From the NCBI GenBank assembly GCA_965224495.1, contig CBDCZI010000013.1, positions 1-44,913 on the forward strand: DNA of 44,913 nucleotides, read 5' to 3'. The notes beneath the pieces are model-generated. The model made no database searches and was not told where the DNA came from. It worked only from the letters and a program-made list of their open reading frames with translations. This stretch comes from CBDCZI01 sp965224495 (GTDB lineage: Bacteria; Bacteroidota; Bacteroidia; Cytophagales; JAAEPT01). The position numbers and the translations under genes are program-made. Positions 10,968 to 19,614 of this stretch are shown here, in pieces (position 1 is the stretch's first letter; the number at the start of each line of letters is the position of its first letter).

Positions 10968-11012
10968 AAAACAAGTTGGGCAGAACTATTACAGTTCTAC
11001 CCAACTTGTTTT
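10968..11012 (-). terminator. Long hairpin between nadA and nadB
   Basis: AAAACAAGTTGGG (10968-10980) pairs with CCCAACTTGTTTT (11000-11012). Inside it AGAACT (10982-10987) pairs with AGTTCT (10993-10998). On the minus strand the second arm ends in TTTT. It may end or attenuate nadA transcription before nadB. Confidence 0.6.
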
Positions 11013-11028
11013 GGTTTGTTAATATTGT

Positions 11029-12027
11029 TTATTTAGATAAATCTAACATTAATTTCAATGGTTTGTATGCAGCTAAACGAAGCTCTTCTTCCATCAAAAT
11101 TTCTGGTAATTCGTATTTTAAACACAAATAGATTTTTTCTAAGTTGTTCATTTTCATAAAATGGCATTCACTACAAGAACACGTATTGTCTTCGTTTGTA
11201 GGTGCAGGAATTAATGTTTTATTTGGACTGTCTTTTTTCATTTGGTACAAAATACCAAACTCAGTCGCTACAATTAATTCTTGGCATTCGTCTGTTTTTG
11301 CGAAATTCAACAACTGTGTAGTCGAACCAACAAAGTGAGCCACTTTTAAGATATGCTCTTCCGATTCGGGATGGGCAATTATTTTTGCGTTAGGGTATTC
11401 TTTCGCTACTTCTAATATTTTATCGATAGAGAAAGCCTCGTGAATAATACACGCACCGTCCCATAACAACATATCTCTATTCAGTTTTTTTGCTAAATAA
11501 CGACCTAAGTTTTTATCAGGAGCAAAAATTATTTTTTGGTCTTTAGGTACAGAACCGATTATTTTTTCGGCATTAGAAGAGGTGCAAATAATATCACTCA
11601 ACGCCTTTACTTCTGCACTACAATTGACATACGAAATAACGATATGGTCGGGGTGAAGTGCTTTGAAAGCCTTTAAATCATTAGGTTGACAAGACTCAGC
11701 CAACGAACAACCAGCATTCAAATCAGGAAGTAATACTTTTTTTGTAGGGTTTAATATCTTCGCTGTTTCTGCCATAAAATGAACACCAGCAAACAAAATG
11801 ATGTCAGCGTCTGTTTTTTCGGCAGCTTGAGCCAAGGCTAAACTATCTCCAGTGAAATCTGCAATTTCTTGGATGTTATCGTCTTGGTAAAAGTGAGCCA
11901 AGAAAACGACGTTTTTTTCCTTTCTCAAACGATTGATTTCTTCGACTAGGTTGATGCCTTTTGGTATTTCAAGGTCTAAAAAACCTTTTGTTTCTAAATT
12001 TTTTGTTGCTTGTTCTAAAGTATTCAT
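11029..12027 (-). CDS. nadA: Quinolinate synthase A
   Basis: A 4Fe-4S enzyme that condenses iminoaspartate with dihydroxyacetone phosphate to quinolinate, the step after NadB. It has 332 residues, the usual length. The three-fold repeat motifs are visible: FLAHFYQ near the start, DLNAGCSLAESC, VSYVNCSAEVKAL with its Cys, and TCSCSECHFMKMN near the C-terminus, which supplies a further cluster Cys. It is divergent from ubiE. On the minus strand about 20 bases before the ATG lies TATCTTTA, a one-mismatch version of the Bacteroidota -7 element. Its partner nadB lies 79 bases downstream. Confidence 0.95.
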   Translation of the reverse strand: MNTLEQATKNLETKGFLDLEIPKGINLVEEINRLRKEKNVVFLAHFYQDDNIQEIADFTGDSLALAQAAEKTDADIILFAGVHFMAETAKILNPTKKVLLPDLNAGCSLAESCQPNDLKAFKALHPDHIVISYVNCSAEVKALSDIICTSSNAEKIIGSVPKDQKIIFAPDKNLGRYLAKKLNRDMLLWDGACIIHEAFSIDKILEVAKEYPNAKIIAHPESEEHILKVAHFVGSTTQLLNFAKTDECQELIVATEFGILYQMKKDSPNKTLIPAPTNEDNTCSCSECHFMKMNNLEKIYLCLKYELPEILMEEELRLAAYKPLKLMLDLSK

Positions 12028-12192
12028 AGTATTTGTCGTTGAGTTTATAAAGATACATATTCCTTTTGAAAAGCGAACGTCTTTTTGTCCACAGCCGATA
12101 AGGAAACTGTTGTTATTAGGTATTATAACAAAAACCTATCCAAATCTTAGTACAAAAATTAAAAGAGAAGGGACTAATAAGGTATAAATGCT

Positions 12193-12200
12193 TAAATTTG
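12193..12200 (+). promoter_or_regulatory. -7 promoter element of ubiE/menG
   Basis: TAAATTTG matches the Bacteroidota -7 consensus TAnnTTTG and lies 26 bases before the ATG at 12227. It overlaps the upstream in-frame ATG at 12188, so that ATG is unlikely to be in the transcript. Confidence 0.6.
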
Positions 12201-12226
12201 CGAAGCTAAATTATTCTGCTAAGATT

Positions 12227-12916
12227 ATGAGTGAAGATGTAAGAGTGATGTTTTCGAAGATTTCGAAAGATTATGATAAAATGAATGACGTATTGTCTTT
12301 CAATATGCATAACGGTTGGAAAAAACGATTGGTTGAACTTTCAGGGGCAAAATCAGGTGACGATGTTCTTGACTGTGCTAGTGGAACAGGTGATTTAGCT
12401 ATTTTATTTAAGCAAGTAGTCGGAGAAAAGGGCGAAGTTACCGCAACGGATTTTTGTAATGATATGTTGAAATACGCAGAGCCAAAAGCGGAAAAATTGA
12501 ATTTGAAAATCAAATCAGAATTGGCTGATGTGATGAACTTACAATTTGAGGACAATGCTTTTGATGTTTCGAGTATTTCTTATGGTATCAGAAATGTAGA
12601 TGATACGGTTGTTGCCTTAAACGAAATGGCTCGTGTAATCAAATCAGGTGGTAAAATTGCCGTTTTGGAAACAGGTCAGCCTTCTAAATTATTGCGTCCT
12701 GTTTACTATTTGGTCACCCGTTGGGGAATGCCATTGATGGGACGGATTTTGGCAAAGGAAAAATCAGCGTATAAATATTTGGCAGAAACAGCCTCAAAAT
12801 ACCCGTACGGAAAGGAGTTTATTCAAATAATGAAAGACACAGGTAAATTTGAAGACTGTAAGGCTTACCCTCAATTTTTTGGAGCGTCTTATATCTATGT
12901 TGCTAAAGTAAAATAA
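12227..12916 (+). CDS. ubiE: Demethylmenaquinone methyltransferase (UbiE/MenG)
   Basis: SAM-dependent C-methyltransferase that makes menaquinone, the flavobacterial respiratory quinone, in the last biosynthetic step. The protein has 229 residues. SAM motif I is DCASGTGDLAI, followed by the family-typical SYGIRNVDD, an Arg-rich LRPVYYLVTRWGMPLMG segment and the C-terminal FGASYIYVA. I chose ATG 12227 (MSEDVRVMF) over 12188 because the 13 extra codons lie on a good -7 promoter box and have no counterpart in the family as I know it. slyD follows after 75 bases. Confidence 0.92.
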   Translation: MSEDVRVMFSKISKDYDKMNDVLSFNMHNGWKKRLVELSGAKSGDDVLDCASGTGDLAILFKQVVGEKGEVTATDFCNDMLKYAEPKAEKLNLKIKSELADVMNLQFEDNAFDVSSISYGIRNVDDTVVALNEMARVIKSGGKIAVLETGQPSKLLRPVYYLVTRWGMPLMGRILAKEKSAYKYLAETASKYPYGKEFIQIMKDTGKFEDCKAYPQFFGASYIYVAKVK

Positions 12917-12991
12917 AATATCAATAATGAACTTTTTCGTAAAGTTGATTGTATTAGAACGAATTAAAAGATAAAATTTAAAAATAGAAAT

Positions 12992-13489
12992 ATGAAAGTT
13001 GCAAAAAACGCAGTAGTATCAGTTGCTTACAAATTGACGGTAGAAGGGTCAGTAATGGATCAGTCACAAGAAGGACAACCATTGGTGTTTTTATCAGGAA
13101 TTGGTGCAATGATACCAGGTTTTGAAAACGGATTACAAGGTTTATCTAAAGGAGAAGCGTACGAAATTACTATCGAGCCAAAAGACGGTTACGGAGAATA
13201 TAACGCTGAAGCTGTTGTTGAATTGCCAAAAGATACTTTTAAGGTAGAAGGAGAGGTTCAAGAAGAACTTTTAGTTGTAGGGAAAATCATTCCTATGCAA
13301 GACCAAAACGGAAACCCAATGGAGGGAGAAGTTGCTGAAGTATTAGCTGATACAGTGAAGTTAGACTTTAACCACAAATTGTCAGGGAAAACTTTGGAGT
13401 TTGTAGGAGAGGTTGTAGATGTACGTGAAGCAACAAAAGAAGAGTTGGAGCACGGACATGCTCACGGAGAAGGAGGTCACCAACACTAA
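12992..13489 (+). CDS. slyD: FKBP-type peptidyl-prolyl isomerase SlyD
   Basis: Cytoplasmic prolyl isomerase/chaperone and metal-binding protein of 165 residues. The order is SlyD-like: an N-terminal FKBP strand pair (VSVAYKLTVEGSVMDQS), the FLSGIGAMIPGFENGLQGL core, an insert-in-flap domain (about 70-125), then VVDVREATKEELEHGHAHG. The C-terminus is His-rich (HGHAHGEGGHQH), much shorter than the E. coli metal tail but of the same type, which suggests nickel or zinc binding. It has its own terminator, shared with the convergent restriction gene. Confidence 0.88.
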   Translation: MKVAKNAVVSVAYKLTVEGSVMDQSQEGQPLVFLSGIGAMIPGFENGLQGLSKGEAYEITIEPKDGYGEYNAEAVVELPKDTFKVEGEVQEELLVVGKIIPMQDQNGNPMEGEVAEVLADTVKLDFNHKLSGKTLEFVGEVVDVREATKEELEHGHAHGEGGHQH

Positions 13490-13512
13490 TAATAATTTAT
13501 TCTAATTAAATG

Positions 13513-13542
13513 AAAAGGCTACTGTAAACAGTAGCCTTTTTT
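13513..13542. terminator. Bidirectional terminator between slyD and the type III res gene
   Basis: AAAAGGCTACTGT (13513-13525), two bases, then ACAGTAGCCTTTT (13528-13540) and two more T. It contains the stop codon and last codons of the minus-strand res gene, so res has no room for further coding sequence. Confidence 0.85.
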
Positions 13543-15567
13543 GTGTTCAATGATGAGGGGAATGGCTTTAGATATTTCATCAAATACTTTTATCGCCGTG
13601 TCTAATTTTATTTGATTCGTAGGATTTTGTACTTGGTCAAGAGTACCTTCTAATTCTACTTTGATGTTGTAGGCGTATTTATCTGAAGTCAAAAACTCTA
13701 CGACAGAAGTAAGGTACGGGAAATGCTTTTGCAAATTATTGAACCTATAAAAAGGCAGCCTATTTAAGGCTTTACGCAATATGTGGGGCTCAAAAGTATT
13801 AATTGAATAGATTTTATTTGATTTTTGTACGTTCATTTGCAGGCTATCACTAAATGCATTATTCACAGTAGAATACCCTGTAAGGAACTTTTTGTTATAA
13901 ACCTTATTTATTATAGACTGGTCTAAGGTTTTATTTTCTGACGGATGGTTAGCCTGTTGTTTATTTACATACGATATTTCATTTTTAAAGAGATCTGTTT
14001 CTTTGAATTTATCTTTAACATAAAGCCTATTTTGAACAGGTTTTTTTGACTTTAAACCAATATTTTGCAGTGCTTTATTTAGCTCCAAAATGTATGTAGG
14101 GTTATGTGCAGAATGGTAATATAGCTCTTCACAAATACGCAGTTCATGCTCTGTATTATCATCGTATTTACGTTGATATAGTGGCTGTGTTGCATCTAAC
14201 TTAAAAGGGCAATACCGAGCGCCCCGACCAATTAATTGGGCTTCAGACATAGTGGTTTTTCCTATTTTATTCTTTTTATGATCAGCCTCTCTTGTGTTGT
14301 ATAGTCTAACAATGTCAAATAGGTTTAAAACGTCCCAACCTTCATTTAATTTATCTACTGCAAAAACAGCACGGTATTCATTGTTTTCGTCCTCTAAACT
14401 ATTAATGATTAATTGCTTTTCGACACTATCATCTTTACTATTTACTGCTATACATTTATCTTCGGAAAAGTCCTCTTTAAGTTCAGAAATAAGGTTAGTT
14501 ATTGTGATTTCTCTGTTGTCAAAGTAGTTAAAAACTCGTTCTATTACTTTGTTGGTTGAGTTGTTTCTTATTTTATTGATTGTATTGGGAGCTAAGGATT
14601 TAATGCCGCTTACAAATTCGTTGAAAAATGCTTTGCTATCACTTATCGTTTTAGACTTTAATAACAATACTGGCTTTGTGTTTATGCTATTTGTTTCAAA
14701 TACTTTTCTACGGTATTGGCTAAGTATAATGGCTTGTAGAGCTCTTTCAAATGGGGTTAGCTCTGCTTGTAAAACTTGAACGTCCTTAGAATATTTATCT
14801 TTACGGAATTGTTTTAAAGGGTAATCAAATAGTAATTTGTCATGGTATTTCTTCTTTACAGCTGGATGGTGTAAGTCTGTTGTTGCTGTAAACTCTAATA
14901 ATAAATTATCAATATTAGCATTGAAAATTTTATTGACTGTGTTTTCCCAACTTAATATACTTTCAATCTCTTCTTTTGTACGTTTTCCTTTTTTAGTTTC
15001 TGCATTGATATGGTGCGCTTCATCAGATAATAACACGATTTTTTTATCTTCAAAATCTTCATAGGTTAGTGCATTTTCTTTAGGTGTGTTTAAACGTGAA
15101 TGCAGACCTTGAATAGTTGTAAAAACGATATTGATATCTTGTTGATTTGCAGTTTCAAAATTAGCAACTTCCTTAATTGTTATTTGATTGTCTGCAATTG
15201 ATAAAGTTTCATTAAAAAGATACTTAGAGGATAGAGAATTTAAAAAGTTAGCCCTTGTTTTCTCTATAATATTAGAACTGTTTACAAAGAAGATAAAATT
15301 ACGGTACCCTTGTTGGTACAAATCTAAAATAACACCTGCCATCACCAATGTCTTACCGCTACCTGTTGCCATGTGAAAAAGCAATTGTGTAGGTTTTTGT
15401 CTGCTCGTATCTTGATTTAGAGCAAAATCAAACCTTGCAAAAGCTTCTTTTTGATATGGTCTTAATTGAAATTTAGGATTTGTATTTTTTGAGATATGTG
15501 TTTTTTCCTCAATAGGAATAAAACCCATCGAGATACCAGCCGTTATTTTTTGTTCTAAAGATTGCAT
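13519..15567 (-). CDS. res: Type III restriction Res subunit, helicase part only (no C-terminal nuclease region)
   Basis: SF2 helicase/translocase of a type III system, 682 residues. Visible motifs are QLRPYQKEA (Q-type, 34-42), Walker A MATGSGKT (66-73), DEAH (182-185), EFTATT (225-230), LNEGWDVLN (407-415) and motif VI QLIGRGARY (444-452). Family members I know are about 850-1000 residues and end in a PD-(D/E)xK nuclease with an EPKG-like motif. Here the protein stops shortly after the helicase/linker, at IEHKKGYCLQ, inside a terminator hairpin. It therefore appears to lack the cutting domain. It follows the 138-residue gene by three bases in the order mod-orf-res. It is either a degraded Res or one that uses a separate nuclease. 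Confidence 0.85.
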   Translation of the reverse strand: MQSLEQKITAGISMGFIPIEEKTHISKNTNPKFQLRPYQKEAFARFDFALNQDTSRQKPTQLLFHMATGSGKTLVMAGVILDLYQQGYRNFIFFVNSSNIIEKTRANFLNSLSSKYLFNETLSIADNQITIKEVANFETANQQDINIVFTTIQGLHSRLNTPKENALTYEDFEDKKIVLLSDEAHHINAETKKGKRTKEEIESILSWENTVNKIFNANIDNLLLEFTATTDLHHPAVKKKYHDKLLFDYPLKQFRKDKYSKDVQVLQAELTPFERALQAIILSQYRRKVFETNSINTKPVLLLKSKTISDSKAFFNEFVSGIKSLAPNTINKIRNNSTNKVIERVFNYFDNREITITNLISELKEDFSEDKCIAVNSKDDSVEKQLIINSLEDENNEYRAVFAVDKLNEGWDVLNLFDIVRLYNTREADHKKNKIGKTTMSEAQLIGRGARYCPFKLDATQPLYQRKYDDNTEHELRICEELYYHSAHNPTYILELNKALQNIGLKSKKPVQNRLYVKDKFKETDLFKNEISYVNKQQANHPSENKTLDQSIINKVYNKKFLTGYSTVNNAFSDSLQMNVQKSNKIYSINTFEPHILRKALNRLPFYRFNNLQKHFPYLTSVVEFLTSDKYAYNIKVELEGTLDQVQNPTNQIKLDTAIKVFDEISKAIPLIIEHKKGYCLQ

Positions 15568-15570
15568 GTA

Positions 15571-15987
15571 TTAACCTTTAAGGGCGTTTGAATTTAAGTC
15601 TTGAAACCATTTTTTAAATTCAATAAAACCCCATTCTTTCATTTTTTCTTTAGTAATACCCGTCTCGTCTAGATCCAAAACTTTAATGACTTTAAATTGT
15701 TCTCTTGACGCCTCATAATTAACTAAATATAAGACCCCCTCTAATTTTTGAGTAATGTTCCATAGTGAAATAAATTTTTGACTATTTTTAAACCAATACC
15801 TCTTTGGGTGACTTTCATTAGGACGAACAGTATCGCATTTTAAAAATTCTAGCACATGGTATTTGCCTTCTATTAAATAAATACTGTCTAAATCGAAGCC
15901 ACCAGTATGTTTTTCTTCTAGGGCTTCAATGATTAAAATTTTCGCATCATCATCCGCTTTTCCTATGGCTTTTGACTTTTTATTCAT
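15571..15987 (-). CDS. Unknown 138-residue protein between mod and res
   Basis: I do not recognise this family with certainty. The gene overlaps the end of mod by eight bases and ends three bases before res, so it is translated as part of the same operon. After a charged start comes GGFDLDSIYLIEGKYHVLEFLKC (about 29-51; only key residues matter: Asp32, Asp34, Glu46, Lys49). Then come an aromatic-rich segment with KRYWFKNSQ and a strand VLYLVNY. An acidic strand, a hydrophobic strand and E-x-x-K resemble a PD-(D/E)xK nuclease core, although the spacing E-x-x-K is one residue longer than the standard E-x-K. Given the missing nuclease of Res, a nuclease or targeting role in trans is possible but unproven. 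Confidence 0.7.
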   Translation of the reverse strand: MNKKSKAIGKADDDAKILIIEALEEKHTGGFDLDSIYLIEGKYHVLEFLKCDTVRPNESHPKRYWFKNSQKFISLWNITQKLEGVLYLVNYEASREQFKVIKVLDLDETGITKEKMKEWGFIEFKKWFQDLNSNALKG

Positions 15988-17839
15988 TGGTATAGAATTG
16001 ATGGGTTAATTTAATGTCATTTGTAGAAACATGATGAGACTTATCTTTCACATCATAAAAGTTTACATATAAATTATTTTTATCCAACAACTCAATAAGT
16101 AAACGTTGTAAATCAATAAACGGTATTTTTTGAAGTTCAGTTGTGTCTTTGTTGATATGAGAGATGTCAAATTTGTAAGAAATGAAATCATTTTCTTTTA
16201 AACTCTCCCATATTTTCACTAAATCTTTACTGTTTTTGGAGCGGTTGATTTTATCAATAATAAAGCTATTGTTTTTTAATAATTCAAAATAAATAAAAGA
16301 GCCTCCGCCCAACCAATTCTGACTTTTAGAAACACCACCTTTTTCTCCATTTATTACGCTAACCATTCGTGGTACAGTAACTTCATTGATATAATCCATT
16401 TGTTCTATACCTATGAACTTTCTTTTCATTTTATGAGCCGTAGTTATCGTTGTACCGCTACCCACAAAAAAATCAAGAACGATATCACCTTCGTTAGTAG
16501 AAAGCTGAATAATTCTTTCCATTAAACCCTCAGGTTTGGGGTTTTCAAACACTTTAGAATTAAATATTTCCTTTAAGTGCTGTGTGCCATTAGTTGTTGT
16601 GGGCAAGTCTTTCCAAAGAGTCGTTGTTACTTGTCCTCTTTCTTTCGCTTCACTCCAAAATCTTTTTCGTTGTGGTCCAGCGTCACCTTTTACACCAAAT
16701 ATAATTCTATTGTCCTTTATTAATTCATCAAATACTTTCTTTTCGTTCTTCCAACTACTTCCTTTATTGGGTGTGTAAACTTTACCTGTTTTAGGGTTTG
16801 TGATAGGGAACAGTTGATTAGGACGCTCTCCACCTACTTGAAAAGGATCTGCTACCCATTTTCCTCTTGGGTCATTGTCAGGGTTTGAGAATTTTTTCTC
16901 ATCTGCAGTTAACCTAAACGAAGTCCTATTGGCTTTTAAAACAGTTTTGTTTTTTGCAAAAAGTAAAATGTGTGTATGAGCGTCTGAAATGACCGCCGTA
17001 TTAGTAACCGATTTGGTAGAATTCCAAATGATGTCAGAAACAAAATTGTCTTTACCAAACACTTCATCTCCCAACACTTTTAAATAATGAGCTTCTTTGT
17101 CAGATAGAGAAATCCATATTAACCCGTTTGATGCTAAAAGTTCTTTAGCAACCTCCAGCCTGTTTTTCATGAACGTTAGCCATGTAGAGTGGTTGAAACT
17201 GTCATTGTATCGGAAACTATCACTTTCAGTATTATATGGAGGGTCAATAAAAATTAGCTTAATCTTTTCTTTATAAACGCTCTTAAGAGAATGTAAGGCT
17301 AAAAGATTATTGCCTTTTATGATTAAATTATCGTCTAATGAAATGTCCTGAACCGAATGTTCACCATTTTTATCGTAACGTTTAAAATTGGTTAGTGCTT
17401 TAGGTTCTAGTAACCTGTCAATTTCATCAGGAGCAAGGGTTTCGTTCCAGAAGATTTCTTTTCTTTTTTGTTCATCTTTAGTTTGTCCACCTTCTAAAAT
17501 ACAGTCTTTATACGCCCAAGAAAGAACAACTTCTTTTGCCTCTGTTAGGTAGTTGCTATTTGCGGTTAAACCTATTTTGTTTTTGTAAGTAGTGTAACTA
17601 TCGGGAAGGAATTGTTTGTTAGAAACAAATTTTTGGAATTTGATTTTGTCAAATACGAATACATTACCTACTTCTGTGAAAAAATATTGTTTTGCTTTAG
17701 CATCAGCTAATAATAAGGATAGTAACTCGACGTCAACTTTCAAAGCGTCTTCAACGATACTGTTTTTTAATAGCTCACCATCTTTACAGTATTTTTTGTT
17801 TTGTTCAAAGACTGATTTTATATGTTCAAATAGGTTCAT
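15980..17839 (-). CDS. mod: Type III DNA methyltransferase Mod subunit
   Basis: Adenine-N6 methyltransferase that recognises the target site and modifies one strand. It is of the beta class: the catalytic DPPYNTESDSF comes first and the SAM-binding motif DFFVGSGTT comes about 255 residues later. LIWISLSDKEAHYLK and WKDLPTTTNGTQHLKEIF are typical of type III Mod proteins. The C-terminal 100 residues would contact Res. I prefer Met at 17839 (MNLFEHIKS); an upstream in-frame ATG at 17860 would add seven residues. No simple-sequence repeats of the kind that make some mod genes phase-variable are present. The 207 bases upstream hold no gene and no clear -7 box. Confidence 0.92.
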   Translation of the reverse strand: MNLFEHIKSVFEQNKKYCKDGELLKNSIVEDALKVDVELLSLLLADAKAKQYFFTEVGNVFVFDKIKFQKFVSNKQFLPDSYTTYKNKIGLTANSNYLTEAKEVVLSWAYKDCILEGGQTKDEQKRKEIFWNETLAPDEIDRLLEPKALTNFKRYDKNGEHSVQDISLDDNLIIKGNNLLALHSLKSVYKEKIKLIFIDPPYNTESDSFRYNDSFNHSTWLTFMKNRLEVAKELLASNGLIWISLSDKEAHYLKVLGDEVFGKDNFVSDIIWNSTKSVTNTAVISDAHTHILLFAKNKTVLKANRTSFRLTADEKKFSNPDNDPRGKWVADPFQVGGERPNQLFPITNPKTGKVYTPNKGSSWKNEKKVFDELIKDNRIIFGVKGDAGPQRKRFWSEAKERGQVTTTLWKDLPTTTNGTQHLKEIFNSKVFENPKPEGLMERIIQLSTNEGDIVLDFFVGSGTTITTAHKMKRKFIGIEQMDYINEVTVPRMVSVINGEKGGVSKSQNWLGGGSFIYFELLKNNSFIIDKINRSKNSKDLVKIWESLKENDFISYKFDISHINKDTTELQKIPFIDLQRLLIELLDKNNLYVNFYDVKDKSHHVSTNDIKLTHQFYTNE

Positions 17840-18067
17840 ATATCTATTTATTAATAACATTTACCTAAATATTGGCAAAGAATTTTGTTTCAGGTTCAGC
17901 AGTCTTTATGTAATGTCTGCGAGGGGTGAGAAGTGTTTTTGGTCTAACTTGTTTTTCTTTAGGCTCTATTGTTACTTTAATTATTAAATACAACAAAGAA
18001 TGATAAATATCAAAGGTTGAGGTGAATATAGGTGACCTCGTGACTTGAAGAATATTTCTGTGAAGCT

Positions 18068-18994
18068 CTAGTTTTGTTGTGTGACTACCTCAAGAGACTT
18101 CGCTTCAATGTATATTCTGTCAAAAAATGGGTTTACTGCACGAATCTCACTTTCAATCTCTACCGTGTATTTTTCGACATCCGAAGCATGAAGTTCATTT
18201 CTAAAATCGACATCAACAGCTAATAAAATACTTTCTGGACCGAAATGTAGGGTTTTAGGTGTATCAAAAGCGACTAAATATTCTTTAGACTCTAACAGCG
18301 CTTCGATATTATCTAGCTCGACTTTGTCTGCGCTCTCACCTACAATTAAACTTTTACATTCGACAGCCATAAATGCAGAAACACTGGCTAAAAGCACACC
18401 AATAGCAATAGAGGCTAGTGCATCGAACAACACGTTACCTGTAACAAGAACTAACGTAACCCCAATTAAAGCAATAAATAATCCCATAATCGCAGCCATC
18501 TCTTCAATAATAACAGAAAAAGTAGCTGCATCTTTACTTTCTCTTATTGATTGGATGAAGTTTTTACCTTTTCGGGTTGCGTTAAATTTTTTCAAAGCAT
18601 AGAGAAGTGAAGCACCTTCGATAAGTATGGCAGCTCCTAATACACCAAAATTCCATAATGGATTACCTATCGCTAGTTTTGGGTGAAATAAATGATGAAA
18701 TCCTTCATAAAGAGCAATACCTCCACCTAAAGCGAAAACTAATATCGAAACAACAAAACTCCAAAAGTATAGTTCTAAACCATAACCAAATGGGTGAGAG
18801 GCATCGGCAGGTTTTTTACTCCGTTTGATACCTAATAACAATAATAAACCATTGACTGAATCAACTAAAGAGTGGATTCCTTCCGAAATCATAGCTGAAC
18901 TCCCTGTGAAAGCGGCAGCGATAAATTTAAAAACGGAAATTAAAATATTGGCTAAAATAGCACCCAAGACGGCTTTTGTAGATCCTGCTGACAT
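18068..18994 (-). CDS. Cation diffusion facilitator family transporter
   Basis: Inner-membrane divalent metal efflux protein (zinc, iron or cobalt type) of 308 residues. It has about six membrane segments: LANILISVFKFIAAAF, a second with the metal-site motif SEGIHSLVDS, a fourth and a fifth with LFDALASIAIGVLL. A cytosolic C-terminal domain follows (ESILLAVDVDFRN...EIESEIRAVNPF). TM5 keeps an Asp but lacks the His of zinc-specific members, so the metal cannot be read from the sequence. A TATATTTG promoter box lies just upstream. The downstream restriction genes are over 200 bases away and probably separate. Confidence 0.88.
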   Translation of the reverse strand: MSAGSTKAVLGAILANILISVFKFIAAAFTGSSAMISEGIHSLVDSVNGLLLLLGIKRSKKPADASHPFGYGLELYFWSFVVSILVFALGGGIALYEGFHHLFHPKLAIGNPLWNFGVLGAAILIEGASLLYALKKFNATRKGKNFIQSIRESKDAATFSVIIEEMAAIMGLFIALIGVTLVLVTGNVLFDALASIAIGVLLASVSAFMAVECKSLIVGESADKVELDNIEALLESKEYLVAFDTPKTLHFGPESILLAVDVDFRNELHASDVEKYTVEIESEIRAVNPFFDRIYIEAKSLEVVTQQN

Positions 18995-19019
18995 ATTTGA
19001 TTATTGTTTAATTGAAGAA

Positions 19020-19027
19020 CAAATATA
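19020..19027 (-). promoter_or_regulatory. -7 promoter element of the cation transporter gene
   Basis: On the minus strand this reads TATATTTG, a perfect TAnnTTTG, 25 bases before the ATG at 18994. Confidence 0.6.
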
Positions 19028-19074
19028 CTTGAAATTATCTTGTTCTACGAACATTAAATTGATGGATTTTCTTT

Positions 19075-19518
19075 TTATTCGCTAAGAAACTGAATAGCTA
19101 CCGAATTGATACAGAATCGTAACCCTGTTGGTTCGGGGCCATCAGGGAAAACGTGACCTAAGTGTGCATCACAAGTGGTACATTGCACTTCAACTCGAAC
19201 CATTCCATGAGAAACGTCTTTGATATAGCTGATAGCCTCTTCACTGATTGGAGTAGTGAAACTTGGCCATCCCGAACCTGAATCAAACTTAATTGTTGTA
19301 TCAAATAGGAGAGAGCTACAGCAGGTACAGCTGTATTTCCCTTCTTTGTGACTTTCGCAAGCTTCTCCAGAAAACGCAGGTTCGGTGCCTTGTTCTCTTG
19401 TTACTCTAAATTGCTCCGGAGTTAATAAAGTACGCCATTCCTCTTTTGATTTGAGTACTTTTTGAGTTGAAGTACTTGTTTCATCATTAGCTAATTTTAT
19501 TACAGTATTCCAGTTCAT
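19075..19518 (-). CDS. msrB: Peptide methionine-R-sulfoxide reductase MsrB
   Basis: Reduces the R-epimer of methionine sulfoxide in damaged proteins, probably in the cytoplasm (no signal peptide). It has 147 residues. Features are the start motif EEWRTLLTPEQF, EPAFSGEA, a zinc site from two CxxC pairs (SCTCCSS and QCTTCDAHLGHVFPDG), FDSGSGWPSF, and the catalytic Cys in RFCINSVA near the C-terminus. It is transcribed towards the cation transporter with 80 bases between them, one of which holds the transporter's own promoter, so it is probably a single-gene unit. Confidence 0.95.
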   Translation of the reverse strand: MNWNTVIKLANDETSTSTQKVLKSKEEWRTLLTPEQFRVTREQGTEPAFSGEACESHKEGKYSCTCCSSLLFDTTIKFDSGSGWPSFTTPISEEAISYIKDVSHGMVRVEVQCTTCDAHLGHVFPDGPEPTGLRFCINSVAIQFLSE

Positions 19519-19614
19519 CGTAATTTGTTTATAGAGTCTAATATTTTATAAATAGCGGTTATTTCAACTAAAATAGTGATTTTCACGTATAAGAAAGGGT
19601 ACTAAATACGCTAT

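Noticed and set aside
12188..12226. Upstream ATG extension of ubiE/menG
   Set aside because: The 13 extra codons overlap a perfect -7 promoter element and have no expected counterpart in the family; the start at 12227 is better.
15980..17839. Phase-variable mod gene
   Set aside because: No homonucleotide or short tandem repeats of useful length are present in the coding region or just upstream.
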